DNA of 64,000 nt from Drechslerella dactyloides (GCA_020064725.1 JAGTWJ010000017.1:1240001-1304000), one strand, 5' to 3'. Shown: positions 1 to 14,384, numbered from the stretch's first letter. Numbers and translations are program-made. The notes: generated from the sequence alone by a model not told the origin.

Positions 1-3000
1 TCACTGGAACAGGCCGCGGTGCAAAACACTGGAAACGAGCTGTTTAACCGAAGTCCAGTCACGATCCAGCTATAGCGAACAGCAGTTTGACTAAGGGCAG
101 TCCCCAATCATGGCACGATAGGTAGTCGGGCACATATCCAATACGGTAGCATCGACCTGTTGCGAGAACAGTATCCCTCGACAATCCAATCTGTCTTGGC
201 CTTTTCTCGTACTGCTGGCTAATTACAGATGCGAGGCCCGCTTCTTCTAGTACGCATCTATTCACTAGCGTCTCGCCGAACTGTATGCGTTCTACGATCT
301 CAGCTAGTGTAGTAGTCTATTATGGTCACTTTATCCAGAAGTCAGGCATTCACATGGCTTCCTGTTCATGGTATTCTGTAGCATATATGCATACCGGCCT
401 GTAGTTTACTGGGCTTCAATGCTTCCTTTGTGAGAATCTGAAATCCAGGACAGATGCAAGTTTCCAAGACTCTCCTATTTGATTGGCCGCTGCTTGACTC
501 CTGTAGCCTGTCACATGGCCATGTGTCTTATCTTGAGCACATCGATCGGAGAGCAACTACTAGCTTTCCTCCCAGGTCGAATAATCCCCATCCTATAACA
601 CCAATGCAGCCGCCTTGGCTAGCATTAACTTTCTCCCCTTACCATCCCTGCCTTTGCTCCAGACCCCAAGTGTCTATTAAACTGTGCATCAGCTATACAA
701 GCACGTCGTATAGTTGTAGTTTTAGATTCTCATTCCACCCCAATAGCCCTTGACCGGTATTTCGTTACCAATACTGTAGCATATATCTTCTCTCTTAGCG
801 CAATACAAGGGATAACTAAATTACTACGCTGTCTTGTAGAATGGTAACAAGAAATAATGTATCTGAGAGGTTCTTCACTCTCGCCAATAGCGCCGCCATG
901 AATATGCAGCTGGATCCGACACGCACTAATGGCACCTTGTGCACCAACTAATTATTAGCATTCTACCCGACGCGATATCGGTCCTCAAACCCGCTGTCGA
1001 TTTCGTGCCACCCCAACCGCACGTGAGCATATCTCCCGCCTGTAAACGAGAAGACAAAGCTATCATGTGGATAGGCCAGAATTCCAATTCCCAAATTCTT
1101 ACAACCACACTATGCCGTATTTGTTAAATGTGGAGAAGAAACAAGCCTTTGGGAGAGTTAGTCTCGAGGCTCTTGCATGTTCAAGCATGTTCGGTGTAGA
1201 ATTTACACTAGCATGGGACCCAAGAGTGGTTTATCACACCTTCGCACTCGACATGCATGTCGTGGCAATTGGTTTTTGGGCAAAGCACTTTTCTGCTCAG
1301 CCGACTGCGGTACACCACATTGCATCCCTCGAGCATGGATTGTGCATATTTACGGGCTATTGCATGATAAGTATCGATACAGGTAGATGGGCCTGTGAGA
1401 TCTCCGAATGCTTGCCAATAAGAAGGGTGGCCACAAAAAGGAAATTTCCCTCCCGCCTGCTTCAGTTTGTTTTGGTATACAAGAAGTATCGAATTGTGCG
1501 CATAGTCCTGCGCTTGCAGCGGACTGATAAAAGAAAATAATTTCATTCTCTTATTCATATCGTTGTCCATCATGAGAATTAGTACCGTTTGCGACATCGC
1601 GGAATCCGGAATTACTCCGGTGGGGCGTATCCCTGCGCGCTTGCCAACGAGCAATTTGCCCCACCTCCGAACTCCGTGCCCCAAGTTTTCTCTACCCCAT
1701 GATCAAGGCCCTCCGACCAGGGGGGCCATATTTGCAAACCCAGTAAATATCACTCTTTTTACATAACATTGCCTTAATAATATTGGAACGGCCGAATATC
1801 AATATGCCGTTTTGGACGCAATATTCCCGCTCATTTTCTTCACGGCAACAACAAACTTCAGAAAATCATCCTCATATGCTCATTATGCTTTATCTATAAT
1901 ACCGTCGTAATCAGAATATCCTCGTTTCATATCATTCGGCGTAGAGTCGCTTCTCAAGGCGTTACTAAACTCACAATCCCAGGTCCTTTTGAACTCGGTA
2001 CAGATCGACGGCCATATCGTGCATATTACGTCGGAAAACGCCGACAGCCATCGCCCATTAACACGTTCGAACATTCGTGGATGAGGTCGAATCCCTCGAT
2101 ACGCCGACATCGATCTACGTCTTTGGCTACAGATGGACCTGTGCGTTGCGCCAAACCCGTGCGTATGGGCCTGAATTCCGCTGCACAAAGCCCAGGAGAA
2201 TAGCCAACTGCGAGTCGCAGCAGAGCTTAGAGGAGCGCTCTTTAAGCTTTCCAGTTTGGGCACTTTAACTCAAGACGGTCCCAAGGGGTCAGCGACAGAA
2301 GTACTTGGTTACACAATTGCAGGCAAGTCTGGCCTCGAGACTACAACTCCTAGCTCCTCTAGCTCTGCTACAGTCTGCGTGCGTTGTAGCTCGAATATCC
2401 AACACCCGACTGATTGTCAGCTGCAGAAATGGAGTAATCGAGCAGTGCGGATTCACGGCATCTGCTCCCCGATATGCACAGTTGAATTCTGGAATCCATG
2501 GAGCAATCTTTAGCGGGATCTCCCGTCGAATTGAAGTCATTTTGTTTGACGGACCAGGCTCAGAGTCGTCGACTACTTCACCGAGGCGGCTGGCCCCAGC
2601 TGTTAGTTCTATGGTAGAACTAGCGAGCGCTTTCATGTGTGGGTTAATCCATAAGAAATTTGTTCAGAACTGGTCAAATATCGATATATCCAGGTCAGGA
2701 CAGTGCAAATTTCTCGCAATGCGGTGTAATCAAGAAATGGATGGCGCGTCTACCACCTCGAACTTTGGCCGGACAAGGCTCGAGAATCGCCGGTTGTCCC
2801 CGGTTTCTCGGGCGAACCTCGGGTTATAGAATGCAGCATTAGTTGCTGGTCTCCGTGAATCTATAGTAGCTTGGGGTAAGAATTCGTTCTGACCACGAGC
2901 TCTCGGACGAGTGCCGGACAAGTATCGCACGTATTCCTCAAATATCATGGACGAAGTTGCAAACTCCGCAGTTTATCCAAGTGCCGGTGCCGCTGGCGTC

Positions 3001-6000
3001 ATCATGAGCTGAGAGGTCAACAATTTGGTGCAGAGCTCGGTGTTTCCAGGTTCAAACTATGTGCAGTGTGTAGACCTATGAGCGCGGCATGCGTGTCTTG
3101 TGATAGTCGAACTCACGAATGTATTGGCTTGCCCTGTTTTGTAGTCTCGGGCTGCCATCCGCCGACAGCATCTCCACTTAAGTTTATTACTAACCCATGT
3201 TGGGCAAAGAATCCCCAGTATTCTCCACTTTTTGCCTTTATTTCCTGGCAACGCAGAAATCGAAGTGTCCCAAGCCTCAGGGAGCTGCACCAAGCCCTGA
3301 CTGCTCGAGGGTCCTCCGATTGGTCAGGGCTGCCTACCCCTGTCAAGTCGGTTGACTTTCACACTGCAGGCGTTGAGATTATCCGGAGAACTTAGCTCCG
3401 GATTATCCCAAGTGAACTTGGTTCGAATTTTAGTGTTTTTTCAGAAACCAAGCACACAGGGAAAACTTAGATCCTTCCGATGTACTGTTCAGCTTACAGG
3501 AAGGCTTCTAGAATCAGTCGTGTACTAGCCTAAGCGTGTGGGCATGATCTCGAGCGTGAATAGCAGTGTTCCAATAAATTATGAAGTGTTCAGCTCGGCT
3601 AACAGTGTGCAGTGGGCACTCAAGGTCTCGAGATCCGTACTTTGCCCACACAAAACGACAATTCTAATGCAGGCAGAAAGGCAAAGAATCGAGCTTGAGA
3701 GGCATTTGGTCCCGCATGCATTTCTTCCCTCTTTTCGGCTTCCATTCATCATCCAAAACCCTATACCTACAAAGACATGTACTTTTCGCATGTGTGCAGC
3801 GTTACATACACGAATACGCATTACTTTTCTCATTGTCAATACTTTGTGCAGTTTGCAACGTTTGTCGGCATAATTAAGTTCGTATTCGCTAGCAGAATTT
3901 CTCACCTGAGCTGATTATTGCATTTGCCCGCCAACGATTACCCCACCTCCACTTCCGGTTCTGTCTCGTTTCTAGGACACGGACCACCTTTCCCCTTTTC
4001 GTCTTGACGAGACTACTCCACCTGCAAACTCCGTCCTCTAGTTGATAGTTGACTCTGCTATGTGCATTTTTTGCCTCATCTTCGTGGGGTTTCTGGCTGG
4101 AAGGCGGTTCCGGCCGCTTGGAAGAGTTTTTCTTATGGTCATGGAGAATATTATGTTGGAAAATTGATCTTGTTATCCGGTAGATCTTTTTGGGCTCCTG
4201 TGAATTAAGCCCCTCTCAGGCTTAATGTTGGTAGAGCGAATCGTCTTACAAGCACGACTCATTGGTGCAGATACTGGGTCAATTGAGAATTGTGCATGGG
4301 GGCATTTTAAATCCCTGCGCTCTCACCTGAACATAGTCAACGAAGAAACATGAATGGTGCATTGATCCCTGCCAGAAACACGAGACTTGGATACCTGTGC
4401 CGTCTTTGCATGATGTGCTGCAGGTGCCAGTCATACTGTTTTATACAGGTCTCCCTTGTCATTTCAACCTCTATTATTCACGATTTGGTTACTTTGCACT
4501 GTACAGCTTTAGTAACGGACCTGGAATCTTTTGTAATATGTCTCAAAATTAATCATAACTGCATTTGTTTTGAACTTCGCACAATAGACAGTCAAGTAAG
4601 TACACGTAGAAGATCAACCAGATATCAATCTTTCGGCGGCGCACTCCATGGCAGTACCGGAAGTGGCGACGTTGAGCCATGCACGATATTTCGATTTCAC
4701 GAGGTGGTAGCGCATGGCCGATAGCGAGGGAATATATCAATACGTGATGTTATCCGCCCTTCTAGTGCATCATAAATGTAGGAAGGCGGCGCGGCAGGCT
4801 CGTTTTTCCACTATCTAAACGACCCTGCTCGCTCCCATCGGCCGACTTGTAAAACACTCAATCCACTCGTCCAATGTATCGGTACTTCTGCCAGATGCCA
4901 GTGGCCCTACAACAAACATGGCGGTAACGGCAGTGCGCCTCTCAGGAAAGACTGGTAGAGATAGCACCGCGCAGAGCCACACCTAACCTTGTCATGCTCA
5001 CATTTCTATACTAGCAAAGGACTTGCCAATCGATTGAGGTTTCCAGAGGGCTCTATAGGTTGATTTTCTACGAGGGGCAAATGAACAGAGCCGCTGTTAC
5101 TCTCTGTAGATTAGAGAATGATTTTGGAAACCGTGGCACTCATAACGCCGATACAACTGCATCGAGTTCAGGATCAGCCAATCGCTTTGGAAGATGACCA
5201 TTCCACTGTGAATCCATCTACTCCCGTCTCGTCGTCAGCCTCGCCAACCTCTTGGACTGAAAATCCCTGGGTTGCGTTCGAGATCGCCCTTGCCAATGTC
5301 AGGTTTCTTCTATAGAACCTATTTTTGCCGTGCTGCCGGCGAACTAGAGCGGGGTATGCATAAGTCTAGCATCTGTCTCATTGCTTGACTAATGACCAAG
5401 ACGATGCATGCGACCTATCAAAGAATGCATGAACTGCCCCCTCCCCTTTCACCCCCTGCATGTGGGCCGTGGGGAAACGCGGCACGCCAAAATTGACTGT
5501 CGTATTCCTACATCGGCTATCACGATAACGATTTTCAATGCCCCAAGTCGCCACTCATCTGGCTATCGTAGAGAAGTGCAAGATGTGGGGCAAGCGGGAG
5601 ATATATATATATCTTGGAACATAATGACAAGTTCTAGCAGGTGCTGGTGAACAACCTAGAGCTTTGTGCGTCATGTTTCCTGATTCGTCGTGCCCGCAGG
5701 GCTCTTTCGCTAAATATAGAGTAGTTAAAGAAACGACTGTACGTATACGGGCCTCCGCTCCTGGGGTTACATCTAAATGATTTCCTCAATGGCTGTGTTT
5801 TCAGAAGCTACTCGTATATTGTATCAAAATCTCATGAAAATTCGCCAGTAGTAGTAACATTTAATTCTGCACCTTGGTCCTAGGCTATCATCGTCATCTA
5901 GGCAACGGCCGTTGCTGTACCCCCTTCAAGTTGCAGGTGCTTGCTTGGCTGGAAATACCATCATACAGCTTGAGTTCGGCGAACGTCGCTGCGAGACCAG

Positions 6001-9000
6001 CATACGCCTAGAATAGTTTCTACCCCTCGTATTGTCAGCTGAACGCCTTAAGCTTGCCGTTAGCACCTGTATGAAGGATTTACATTGGGCATTTAGTCAT
6101 ATTGCAATATTGACATCCCAAATAAATTTTGGCCCCTATGTAGAGTTGCACCGACTGATCAAACAGCATTGAGCTCCCAAACGCTCTTAACCCAACAGCT
6201 ATAGTGGGCTGATATCTCGATACGGAATAAAAGCTACGGAGAGTCAGCTTACAAAGAGCCTATTAACAATATCAGCTACTTGGCCCTCCAAGAGTTATTT
6301 GTGGCCAGGCTATGCATTTCCCAAAGTTTCCAAAAATCTTGAAACGTCGACGTATAACCGGCATCATAGCACATCTCTTTGATTTTTTGAGGCATAGTAT
6401 ACATATGATCCGCATCTATGTGCGTCCCCTACAAATATTAAGGAATATTTGCGCATGGAACCCGATTTAATACAAAACCAGGTATTTCGGTACCAAGCAA
6501 CCAAAGCCTTGAATTTATACGTCTATAGGTGCCAAAGTAGCTAGAGATCAGCCAGGATAATGCTGTTCAATCTATAGATTCACAATGAGCCGCCGCGACC
6601 TAATGATTCGGCCCAGATACTCCGGCTTCCAGCTTCAGGATATTTATGGAAGCTGATGTGTCAAGAATTATCATGTTATATTGCTCGAGTGGCGGAGTAA
6701 CTAGGCAAGCGTACTTCGGAGGCAATGGATTCGTATCCAATTGCGCCAAGTCGTCGTTTATTCTTACGGAGAACATGGTCTTTTTTTACACACGTTGCAC
6801 TGATTCTCCTGACCCTGGCGAGTCCACGAAGGAAAATGTAGGTTATGTCGCAAACTCGTATGTGTGTTGTCGAAATTCGAGACCAGGGCTAATTTACCTG
6901 ATTTAGAAAACGCAACGTCTACAACGCTTAGTTTATAATATTGTTGCTTAGCGATGGAATTCGCAAAAGTCCCCACGAAGATCACAGCGTACGCGCGTAA
7001 ACTCACGTCTAGGTCTTATCGAGTCCGCCAATTTACTTCAGGGCCAACGAAATTTAACTTCAGCGTGGCCTTCGCTGCAATTTTTTTACCATGCGGGAGT
7101 GGGTGGCGGTATTGGTTGTAGAGCCGATTCTTGAGACTGCCAGCTTTCCGTAATATGATGAGGAAAGGATTAAGGATATTTGCAGTGGTTTTGATCGAGG
7201 TGAGGGGAAAATTAATGTTCAATCACATGTTTTCTGAACATGATCTAGTTCTTGATCGTTTATCCAGCTCACCGATCCATAGCTTATGAGTTGTAGACAC
7301 TCTGAATGCGCTTATAACACATCGATCGATGTAAACACCCTTGTGTTAGATGTCTTGGACACACTTTAGAACGAGCCTTTGCCATATAGCTTACGCATGC
7401 TGCACTAGATTATATTGCCTTTTCACGTGTCGTTCTATGTCAGCTACGGAGATTCAAAACTTAGAGGCGGGTATGTCAAATTCATACTCTGAGACGTATC
7501 GTTCGAATTAATGATGTAAAACCTATAATGTTAAGCTTTGTACAAGTATCATTTTTCATCGAAATTGTATATGTAAGTCAAGTTGGGATATAGTCAGCGC
7601 ATGTCTCAGCTTTACCATTAACGTAGCTTGTGATCGGATATCCGGATGAAGGCTATACCCCGACGTAGAGCTGGATCCTTCACCAAGTTTTGGCTCAAAT
7701 CACATTCTTTTGAAAACTATCATGGTGAATCATACTGCTTTACCGTCATCTAACCATTTAGAGCTATTACAATAATAGGTGTCCAGACCATCATAGGGTC
7801 AGGGGGCATGCACGTCACTCCATGGGCTAGAGAGGTGCTAGTGGTAGGCATTCATTGATACTTTGATGTACCTCTATCAATTCACAAATTGGACAAAACT
7901 GGCTAAATGACACCGCCAACAGTAATATGTCCCTTAAGAACGAGCCTTTGCAACGCAGTGCGTCCTGGCCATCATGTCAATAATTATGACTTATCGCCTT
8001 TGGGCAAAGATACCGTGAGACGGAACCATGGATCAATTAATTTGAGATCATGGCACGACCATTAATATCAAAGCCAAACCATATATACTCGGGATATCTT
8101 GCTAAGGAAAGGCCTAAGAAATCAAAATCACATTAGTATCATATGATGCTAGGCATCACTGCCATGTGGCGTGATTTCGGCATGTTTGGAGCACGAATAT
8201 CTGGCGCATCATGACCTTCAGGCCATCTCAAATCCCGCCAAATCATCAGATTCAATTTTGGCATACGATCTAACACGAAGCTTGTCCCTGGTTAACACAG
8301 CTCCGACTCCTATTGTTTATGATTCCTCATACTTTAGCGTAAATGAGAAGTAGCTTTGATATCGGCCATCTTGGCCATCTAATCGCTAAATCTGGATGGT
8401 GCATCCGAACCGAATGCACGCATATCATATCCGGATGCACGCTGGTACCCGTCGGCATCTTGACCCACATCAAGCATCCTGCAGCATGGGCAGCGCTACA
8501 AATAATCCACCCACCGGATTTGATATGCCGACCAATGCAGATCGAAGCAAAGAGAAACCCCGCAGCCAACTCAGAGTACCGTCCTGATGTCGCCTATCCT
8601 TTTCGTAAGAATCTCTTTGCCTGACAATCAGAAGTAGAAGCCAGTATGTGGCGTGAAGTTACTGTTTAACTTGGTCCTATATTATAGTACTACTGATGTC
8701 ATGAGCACTAAGAGGGTTTCTCGTAGCATATGCAGACTCGCTAACGGACTCGTTAGTAGGTTTCAATTATCGAATCCTACCTCAGAAGTTTGTATCAATT
8801 CGAGAAGTCCTACACTCACATTATTGTGATCCTCAAGCCTTCCGAGTGAAGTGTTAGATCCCTGAATGTTAATATCCCCCGCACTACTATTATATTTCAC
8901 GACGTCGTCGTGGGGTACAGCCTCATTACAAACCAGCCATCATAGTTTTGCTATATGCACCCCAAAGCCATGTGCGGGTTAAGCACGTTATGTAAGGTTG

Positions 9001-9934
9001 CCGAAGCCATTGCGCTTACCATGTTCATCAGAATTTGAGGCAAAAAGGCTGCTACAGTCAAGGTAATTGAATGAAAGGGCTCAAGGCAATAGAGTTAAGA
9101 AGCCACAGGCTTCGTAACTAAGTCCCAAACTGCAAGTACATCCTTTGTCCGCCAAATCTAGTGAAGACAGTGTCTCACACTCAACGACCTCATCGCTTGC
9201 TGCTTGCGAGACTGCCTAATATTTCCGATAAAAATTTACCAACCACTAACTTATATACTATCGTTGTCAGTTAAACTAAGGCCTAATGTAGGTTGCCTTT
9301 GGTTTGGAGACAAGAGATGATGACACTGCGCATTTACCCCTCCCCCAAACATGCGGCATAGCATAGACTTCTAGCATGCCTCTAAACTAATTCGAAGCAG
9401 GACGGTATCGGGATGGGATGGTACCGAGGGACTCAGTTACTCAGAGGGTCACCCACTTCGATTTTATCGACTTATCATGCTGGGCACTAGCAATGTTCGT
9501 CCTACGTCTTTAAGTTAATAAAACAAAGCAAAACGGAATGATGTACTCTCAATCTCAGATTTGATCACGGTCATGAGGTCTCGTCATGTAAGCAGGCGTA
9601 TTACCCGGATCGATATCGGCATCTGCTCGAAGGTTTTAAGAGCAACGATCACTGAATTACCCAAGTAAGAAGTTAGTGGCGAGCCAAATCCCTCTGCAAA
9701 TATTAAATGAACAATTGTTTAGCTGCTCAAGGATCCAAATATGACTTAATGGTGCCGTTCAATTTCTTCTCGTGCATTAACTCCGAACGCCAACTACAGG
9801 AACGAATCCGATAGGAGCAAGCCTGATAATCTCAACCACTAAAAGCTAAATGTATCCAATTTGGGACACGCAATAATAATCATACAAAGATGTTGCGTAA
9901 TAATCACGATATAGACCGCACAAACTTCAGGTAT

Positions 9935-10365
9935 TCATCCACCCTGCAAGCCATGAATCCCAGAATGGCTTGATGGCTTCCCAGATGTCCAACGTCGTCT
10001 GACCCACTCTTTACGAACGCAGCTTGTGACTGTGAAATGCACTTCATGCAAGCCTTTGCCCTTCATTATCACGAACGCCGACACCGCTTTGGTGGCAACA
10101 AGGACATCAAGACGCCTTTCCAAGTCTTGCCCGATCGATCGTCTTGAAGCGCACTCTGTCCCCAAACAACACTTGGTAGCCTTAGGCCCCTGGCGGTTGC
10201 ATCATTATAGCTGTTCGCCCGCACGCCGAGGATATCCCAACCACCGGCGCCGTGAAACGTTTTGCCCAACCTCCCGGCGTGAAAACTCTCACCTTCAGCT
10301 GCATCGAGCGTGTGCTTGAGGCCGACCACGTATATGGGGGACTTTTTTTTAGATCTAAACACCAA
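9935..10365 (-). pseudogene. Possible decayed coding remnant, unrecognised
   Basis: Two overlapping minus-strand frames (10,365-10,069 and 10,165-9,935) run through a patch that is more GC-rich than the surrounding desert. Their translations have a protein-like composition. The first holds segments such as GAGGWDILGVRANSYND and the second such as MKGKGLHEVHFTV. One frameshift near 10,100-10,160 would link them. There is no convincing start codon and no recognisable family. It may equally be chance, because the plus strand of the same stretch is open for 97 codons. Confidence 0.2.
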
Positions 10366-11718
10366 GTCCGCTCCTGCCGTCGTGCATTAGGGTGGGTCGA
10401 TATTATTTTGCAATGCTCGTTTCGCTAAATTGGTGCAAGTACATACTGGGATGCCCTCTACATCTGTATGCACCTGTACTCTGGTGTCAGAACTTGATAC
10501 ACTGCGTACCTTAGTCAGTCGCTCGGAAAAATCACACCAGAAAATCTCCATTAGAGTTTTCCCGAGACACGCCCTTGACTTCTAGTAAGCTCTCTGCAGC
10601 TCAAGAAGAATGGGAAAGCAGGATACAAAACAGCGCTATCCCATATCTATCACTAGTCTAAACCTTTGATCAGCAAGGTTTGTTCAAGGAAGGATTGACC
10701 AATGATGATGATCTTGTTGAAGTAAAAGGAACGCAAAAGAGGGGTAATGACCAAGGTTACGGGGCTTAATGGAAGATCAAGATGCTTCTTGGGCTGATCC
10801 ACGTTTCGGCGTACATATACGTGGAAGTACACGCCGTTCATGAGATTGTCGAATCAACCCAAAATTGCCGCAAAGGCTACAGTTAAGCTGGACCCATAGG
10901 AGACTCGTCAGCGAAGCGGCTGGCCGAGCCGCTAAACTCGTATTGAAGGTCCATCAGCGACCGTTTGCAAAGCACTAAACTAGAAAGAGGGGACGTTCCC
11001 GCCGCTGGTAACAAGACTTTTCTCTGATTCGTTAAAGAATACTCAGATAAGCAGGTACAAAAAGCCCCAATGTCGAGTTAGGTAGCGTCCAAGGCGTAAT
11101 CGAGAAAAAAACAAATTTATGACGCTAACTTGTTTTTTCTGGCGTGCGCCGCGTTGCTCAAGCTCTGGGCCATAGCCTCGTTCTGGTTACGAGCACGTAA
11201 ACGTATGAAGACTCCACAATGCAGGACAGAGACTTGCTGCAGACGCACGGTAGCATTTATTCCCCACAGCGATAGAGACTGCAATGTGGGCACCATCAAG
11301 TTACGAGGCTAGCCTAATAAGGTCATTACGTAACATTCGTAGTCCTCAGTTGTCAAAAGCTCTCATAATTGAGCGTCAATACATATATTTCAACACGAAT
11401 AATGGGCAATGCAATCTAGGAGTTATACTAGGGAGACACGGGCGAAATGATATGATTCGAACTATGGTGCACACCACATCCCATTATATAGCTACTTTAT
11501 AGTGGAAGCGTTTAAATCCACCCGAGCCCCAGGTGGTTATACTTCAATTGTACAATGTATCAGAAATATGCAAGCCAATCGAGGTATGCATGCAAGTGCT
11601 GGACCTATTTCCCATTTTTGAGAGTCGGCATGGCCATGGCGCCTCTCGTTCCCTTAGTTTACTGTCTGGAGTGCCCCGGGGTCCGGTGCCAGAGACCCGG
11701 TACCAATCGTGGCTGCCA

Positions 11719-11738
11719 GGCCCGGGTTAATCCGGGCC
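11719..11738. repeat. Short GC-rich inverted repeat
   Basis: Seven-base arms GGCCCGG and CCGGGCC flank the six-base loop GTTAAT. The hairpin lies in a GC-rich patch (about 11,620-11,800) in an otherwise mixed intergenic region. No gene abuts it, so a terminator or operator role cannot be argued. Confidence 0.4.
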
Positions 11739-13316
11739 CGTGAGCCAAGCCCCCGAACCCGGCCACCCACCTCGGGGAGATCACTGTTGGCAACGCACAG
11801 TGCTGCTTGGTGATAGTGGCTGCTTATCACCGCCGCCGCCGCCCATTTAAGTTGATAAAGGGTTCTAGTTGTACCAGAAACGTACATGCTTACTTTTACC
11901 TAGGATGTATATAAGATTTCCTGTTGGGAAAAAGAAGCAAGAGACTAGCTTTGACGTTTTGACCTAAGGAAGCATCTCGACCGCCGAACTAATCCAAAAC
12001 CCGCCGAATAAATGGGTGGCATGCATGCCTGAATTCTTCAGCCGATTTCGACTTTAAGCAGTCGGTTCGGCTTGGAGACTCCCCTGCATTGAACAGCAAG
12101 CGCAAGCGGCAGTCGAGCGAAGTCATGCAAAATTCGCTTGGCTCTTAATATGAGTTATCAGGGGCCTAGCCATATCGCCATATATGCATCTGCACCCTCT
12201 CGCAGTTGAGTGGTCTGTTGTGCAGAAACAAAACAAATTTGTCACTGATCCCTCGTCAGAGTAGCTGCATTGATTGCCACCCCGAGAACCCTTGAGCCAT
12301 GATCCTTCCCAAGCCCTGTTCCCAAAACCTTCAGCCTGACATGCGCTAGGCTGTTCATCACGCGCGCGCAAGCGTGCTGCACGTCGGACATATCAGGACC
12401 TGTCTGTACAGCTTGCGTCGAGCTAGGAAGCTGTCTACGATCTTCGATAAAACTTGACATGCATCCCCTGACCGCAGCAGCGCGTCCTTCTAACGAGAAG
12501 CATGCCGTCTTTTCATCGGCAGAGCTGCATGCAGAGTGGCGGTCGCAGTTGGATGCCGAGAAGCCAGCTCCGGCTTCGATCAGCTAATTCTCTCCAATTA
12601 TCCTACCGACTGGTCGTTCCCACTGCCGCTATATATCGACCCACCCGAAATCGATTGCTGTCTCGTTAGCCTAGCTGCCGTTCTCTACGCCGAAGCCGAA
12701 ACTAACCTCTCACCATGTCCATACCCGAACACAACGACACAGCATGCGGGCTGAAGCTCTACAAAGGCGCCGATAGCTCCATAACACTCGCTCAGGCCCC
12801 TGTCAGCTGATCTGAAACTATGAATATAATTTAATATTCTCAATGCATCGCAGATACAGTCGTAAAGTCCAGGCTGAGCTCTGCGGAGAAAACAAGGCCC
12901 ATTGCTTCTCAATGGAGAAGACTGCAACGATAAACATATCAGGCTCTTGAGAGTAATAGCTCGAAGATACTTTTAGCCTAATTAGAGAAGCTGTAAACAT
13001 TTGTAACAATAGATTGAAGATTGGTTTCGAGCTCTACAACCGCCTTAGAGCCTGCTTGTTGCGACTATAGGTGTACGCTCTTATCTACGCTCCTACTGTA
13101 CGGTACTCAGCGACAAGCCCAATAATTTCTCAGTTATACAGTGGCAAGGGACCATTATACATCAATTTCTGCATAACTTCTGGAGTTGTTGGTTTTTCAT
13201 TCGTCTCCAGTCGTCTCTATTTCCTCATTCTCGAATATAGTCTACATCTGGGACTAGCTATTATAATATCTTCACCTCATTTTAACTTCCTATTGCTTGA
13301 ACACTGCATCAGCAAC

Positions 13317-14384
13317 ATGGCCGAACGATGCATATCATCTTTTCCCGAAGGTGTCATCCTTGTCATCATGGAACGCTTGCCGTTGCCGGACCTTATTTCT
13401 TTTGTCTCCACTAACAAGGCGATCCGTTCTATGTACAAGTCACACTCGCAGCACGCTGTCGCTGCCTCACTGGACAACAGCATTCGAAACCCGGAGTTCG
13501 CCGTGTACTTTCCTTTCCCAGAAGCAGCTGCTGCTAACGAAGACGCTACTGAAGCAAGTGGCTGCACGCCTAAAGATGCCATGCCCACAAAGACCGAACA
13601 GTTGGTTCAGCAACCGATCGATCCCGCCAATGGTCTTCATGCCGAGACCAGGGCTGTCAAGCCTCATTTGCTGTTCCTGCGCCATGCATGCCGTGTTCGC
13701 AACACCTTTCGCGCGGTTACCTTCTTCGCCAACTTCCTGCATCGGATCGAGCGTCACGACTCCAACAACAGACACAGCTGCATGACAGAAAGCAATGCCA
13801 ATCAGAGCTGCAACGAAACATATAGAGTCCTGGTATTCCTGGCCCAAAACGAGGTTTACAGGCTCCGCCGATGCGTCCGGCACTGCGCCTTTGAGTCTCG
13901 TATTTTTGCCCAGTGCGACCGTGAGTTCTTCGATAAGATCGAGACACCGTTGCCGGAACGGTGGGCTGAGGGATATAGCGGCAAGGAACAGAAGCTGTTA
14001 TTCCAAGGAATGAAGGCAAACGCAAAGCTGTACATTGAAGCAAGCAGGCCTCAAATCCATCGACCGGGGGTTGTATGCCAGGAGAAGTCGTTTCAGATGC
14101 GGCGGATGGAGATTTCCAAGTTGATGACGCGAGTGCTGTCCGTAACGCCAGCGAGAAAAATTCCAGAGTATGAGACTCAGAAGTTCTGCTACAGCAAGGA
14201 CATCGTAGCCGGGCTCATCTTCATGCAGATGGCTCATATCACGTGGTGGTACCACTCGATGCTTTCGAAGACTTGTCAGAAAGAGGATTTCGAGGTATCA
14301 GGATATGGATACTTGCAGATGGCATCTATCGAAGTCTGGAAGGAGGCCGTCAAAGTTGCGAACAGCTTGAAACTCAGAGGCTGA
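13317..14384 (+). CDS. F-box domain protein, single exon
   Basis: The protein is 355 aa and uncharacterised beyond an N-terminal F-box. Residues about 4-45 (SSFPEGVILVIMERLPLPDL, then ISFVSTNKAIRSMY) have the hydrophobic, proline and leucine pattern of an F-box. Such domains usually dock on Skp1 in SCF ubiquitin ligases. The rest has no repeats I can identify, so the target is unknown. The frame is open further upstream but only from a GTG codon; the first ATG is at 13,317, immediately before the F-box, and is chosen as start. No intron is needed. The gene stands alone between two long non-coding stretches. Fungal genomes carry many such lineage-specific F-box proteins. The F-box call is fairly secure; the function is not. 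Confidence 0.75.
   Translation: MAERCISSFPEGVILVIMERLPLPDLISFVSTNKAIRSMYKSHSQHAVAASLDNSIRNPEFAVYFPFPEAAAANEDATEASGCTPKDAMPTKTEQLVQQPIDPANGLHAETRAVKPHLLFLRHACRVRNTFRAVTFFANFLHRIERHDSNNRHSCMTESNANQSCNETYRVLVFLAQNEVYRLRRCVRHCAFESRIFAQCDREFFDKIETPLPERWAEGYSGKEQKLLFQGMKANAKLYIEASRPQIHRPGVVCQEKSFQMRRMEISKLMTRVLSVTPARKIPEYETQKFCYSKDIVAGLIFMQMAHITWWYHSMLSKTCQKEDFEVSGYGYLQMASIEVWKEAVKVANSLKLRG

Larger units (their letters stand above)
1..13316. other. Gene-poor region without a convincing gene
   Basis: No reading frame in this stretch exceeds about 175 codons, and none shows a domain, signal peptide or chain of splice sites that I recognise. Overlapping frames on both strands are equally open, as expected of non-coding DNA. 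Composition is near even, not strongly AT-rich, apart from a GC-rich patch at about 11,620-11,800 and a moderately GC-rich one at about 9,930-10,380 that may be a decayed gene. Old, diverged transposon debris is possible, but I see no terminal repeats. A short unit of the form TTWAGAACGAGCCTTTGC occurs near 7,368 and 7,932. Confidence 0.6.

Noticed and set aside
1067..1684. Overlapping frames of about 157 codons on both strands
   Set aside because: They mirror each other in position, contain no motif and show no coding bias; most likely chance openings.
1883..2948. Series of open frames of 72-174 codons on both strands, thought to be a decayed polyprotein
   Set aside because: The translations do not resemble any transposon or gene family I know, and no repeat ends flank them.
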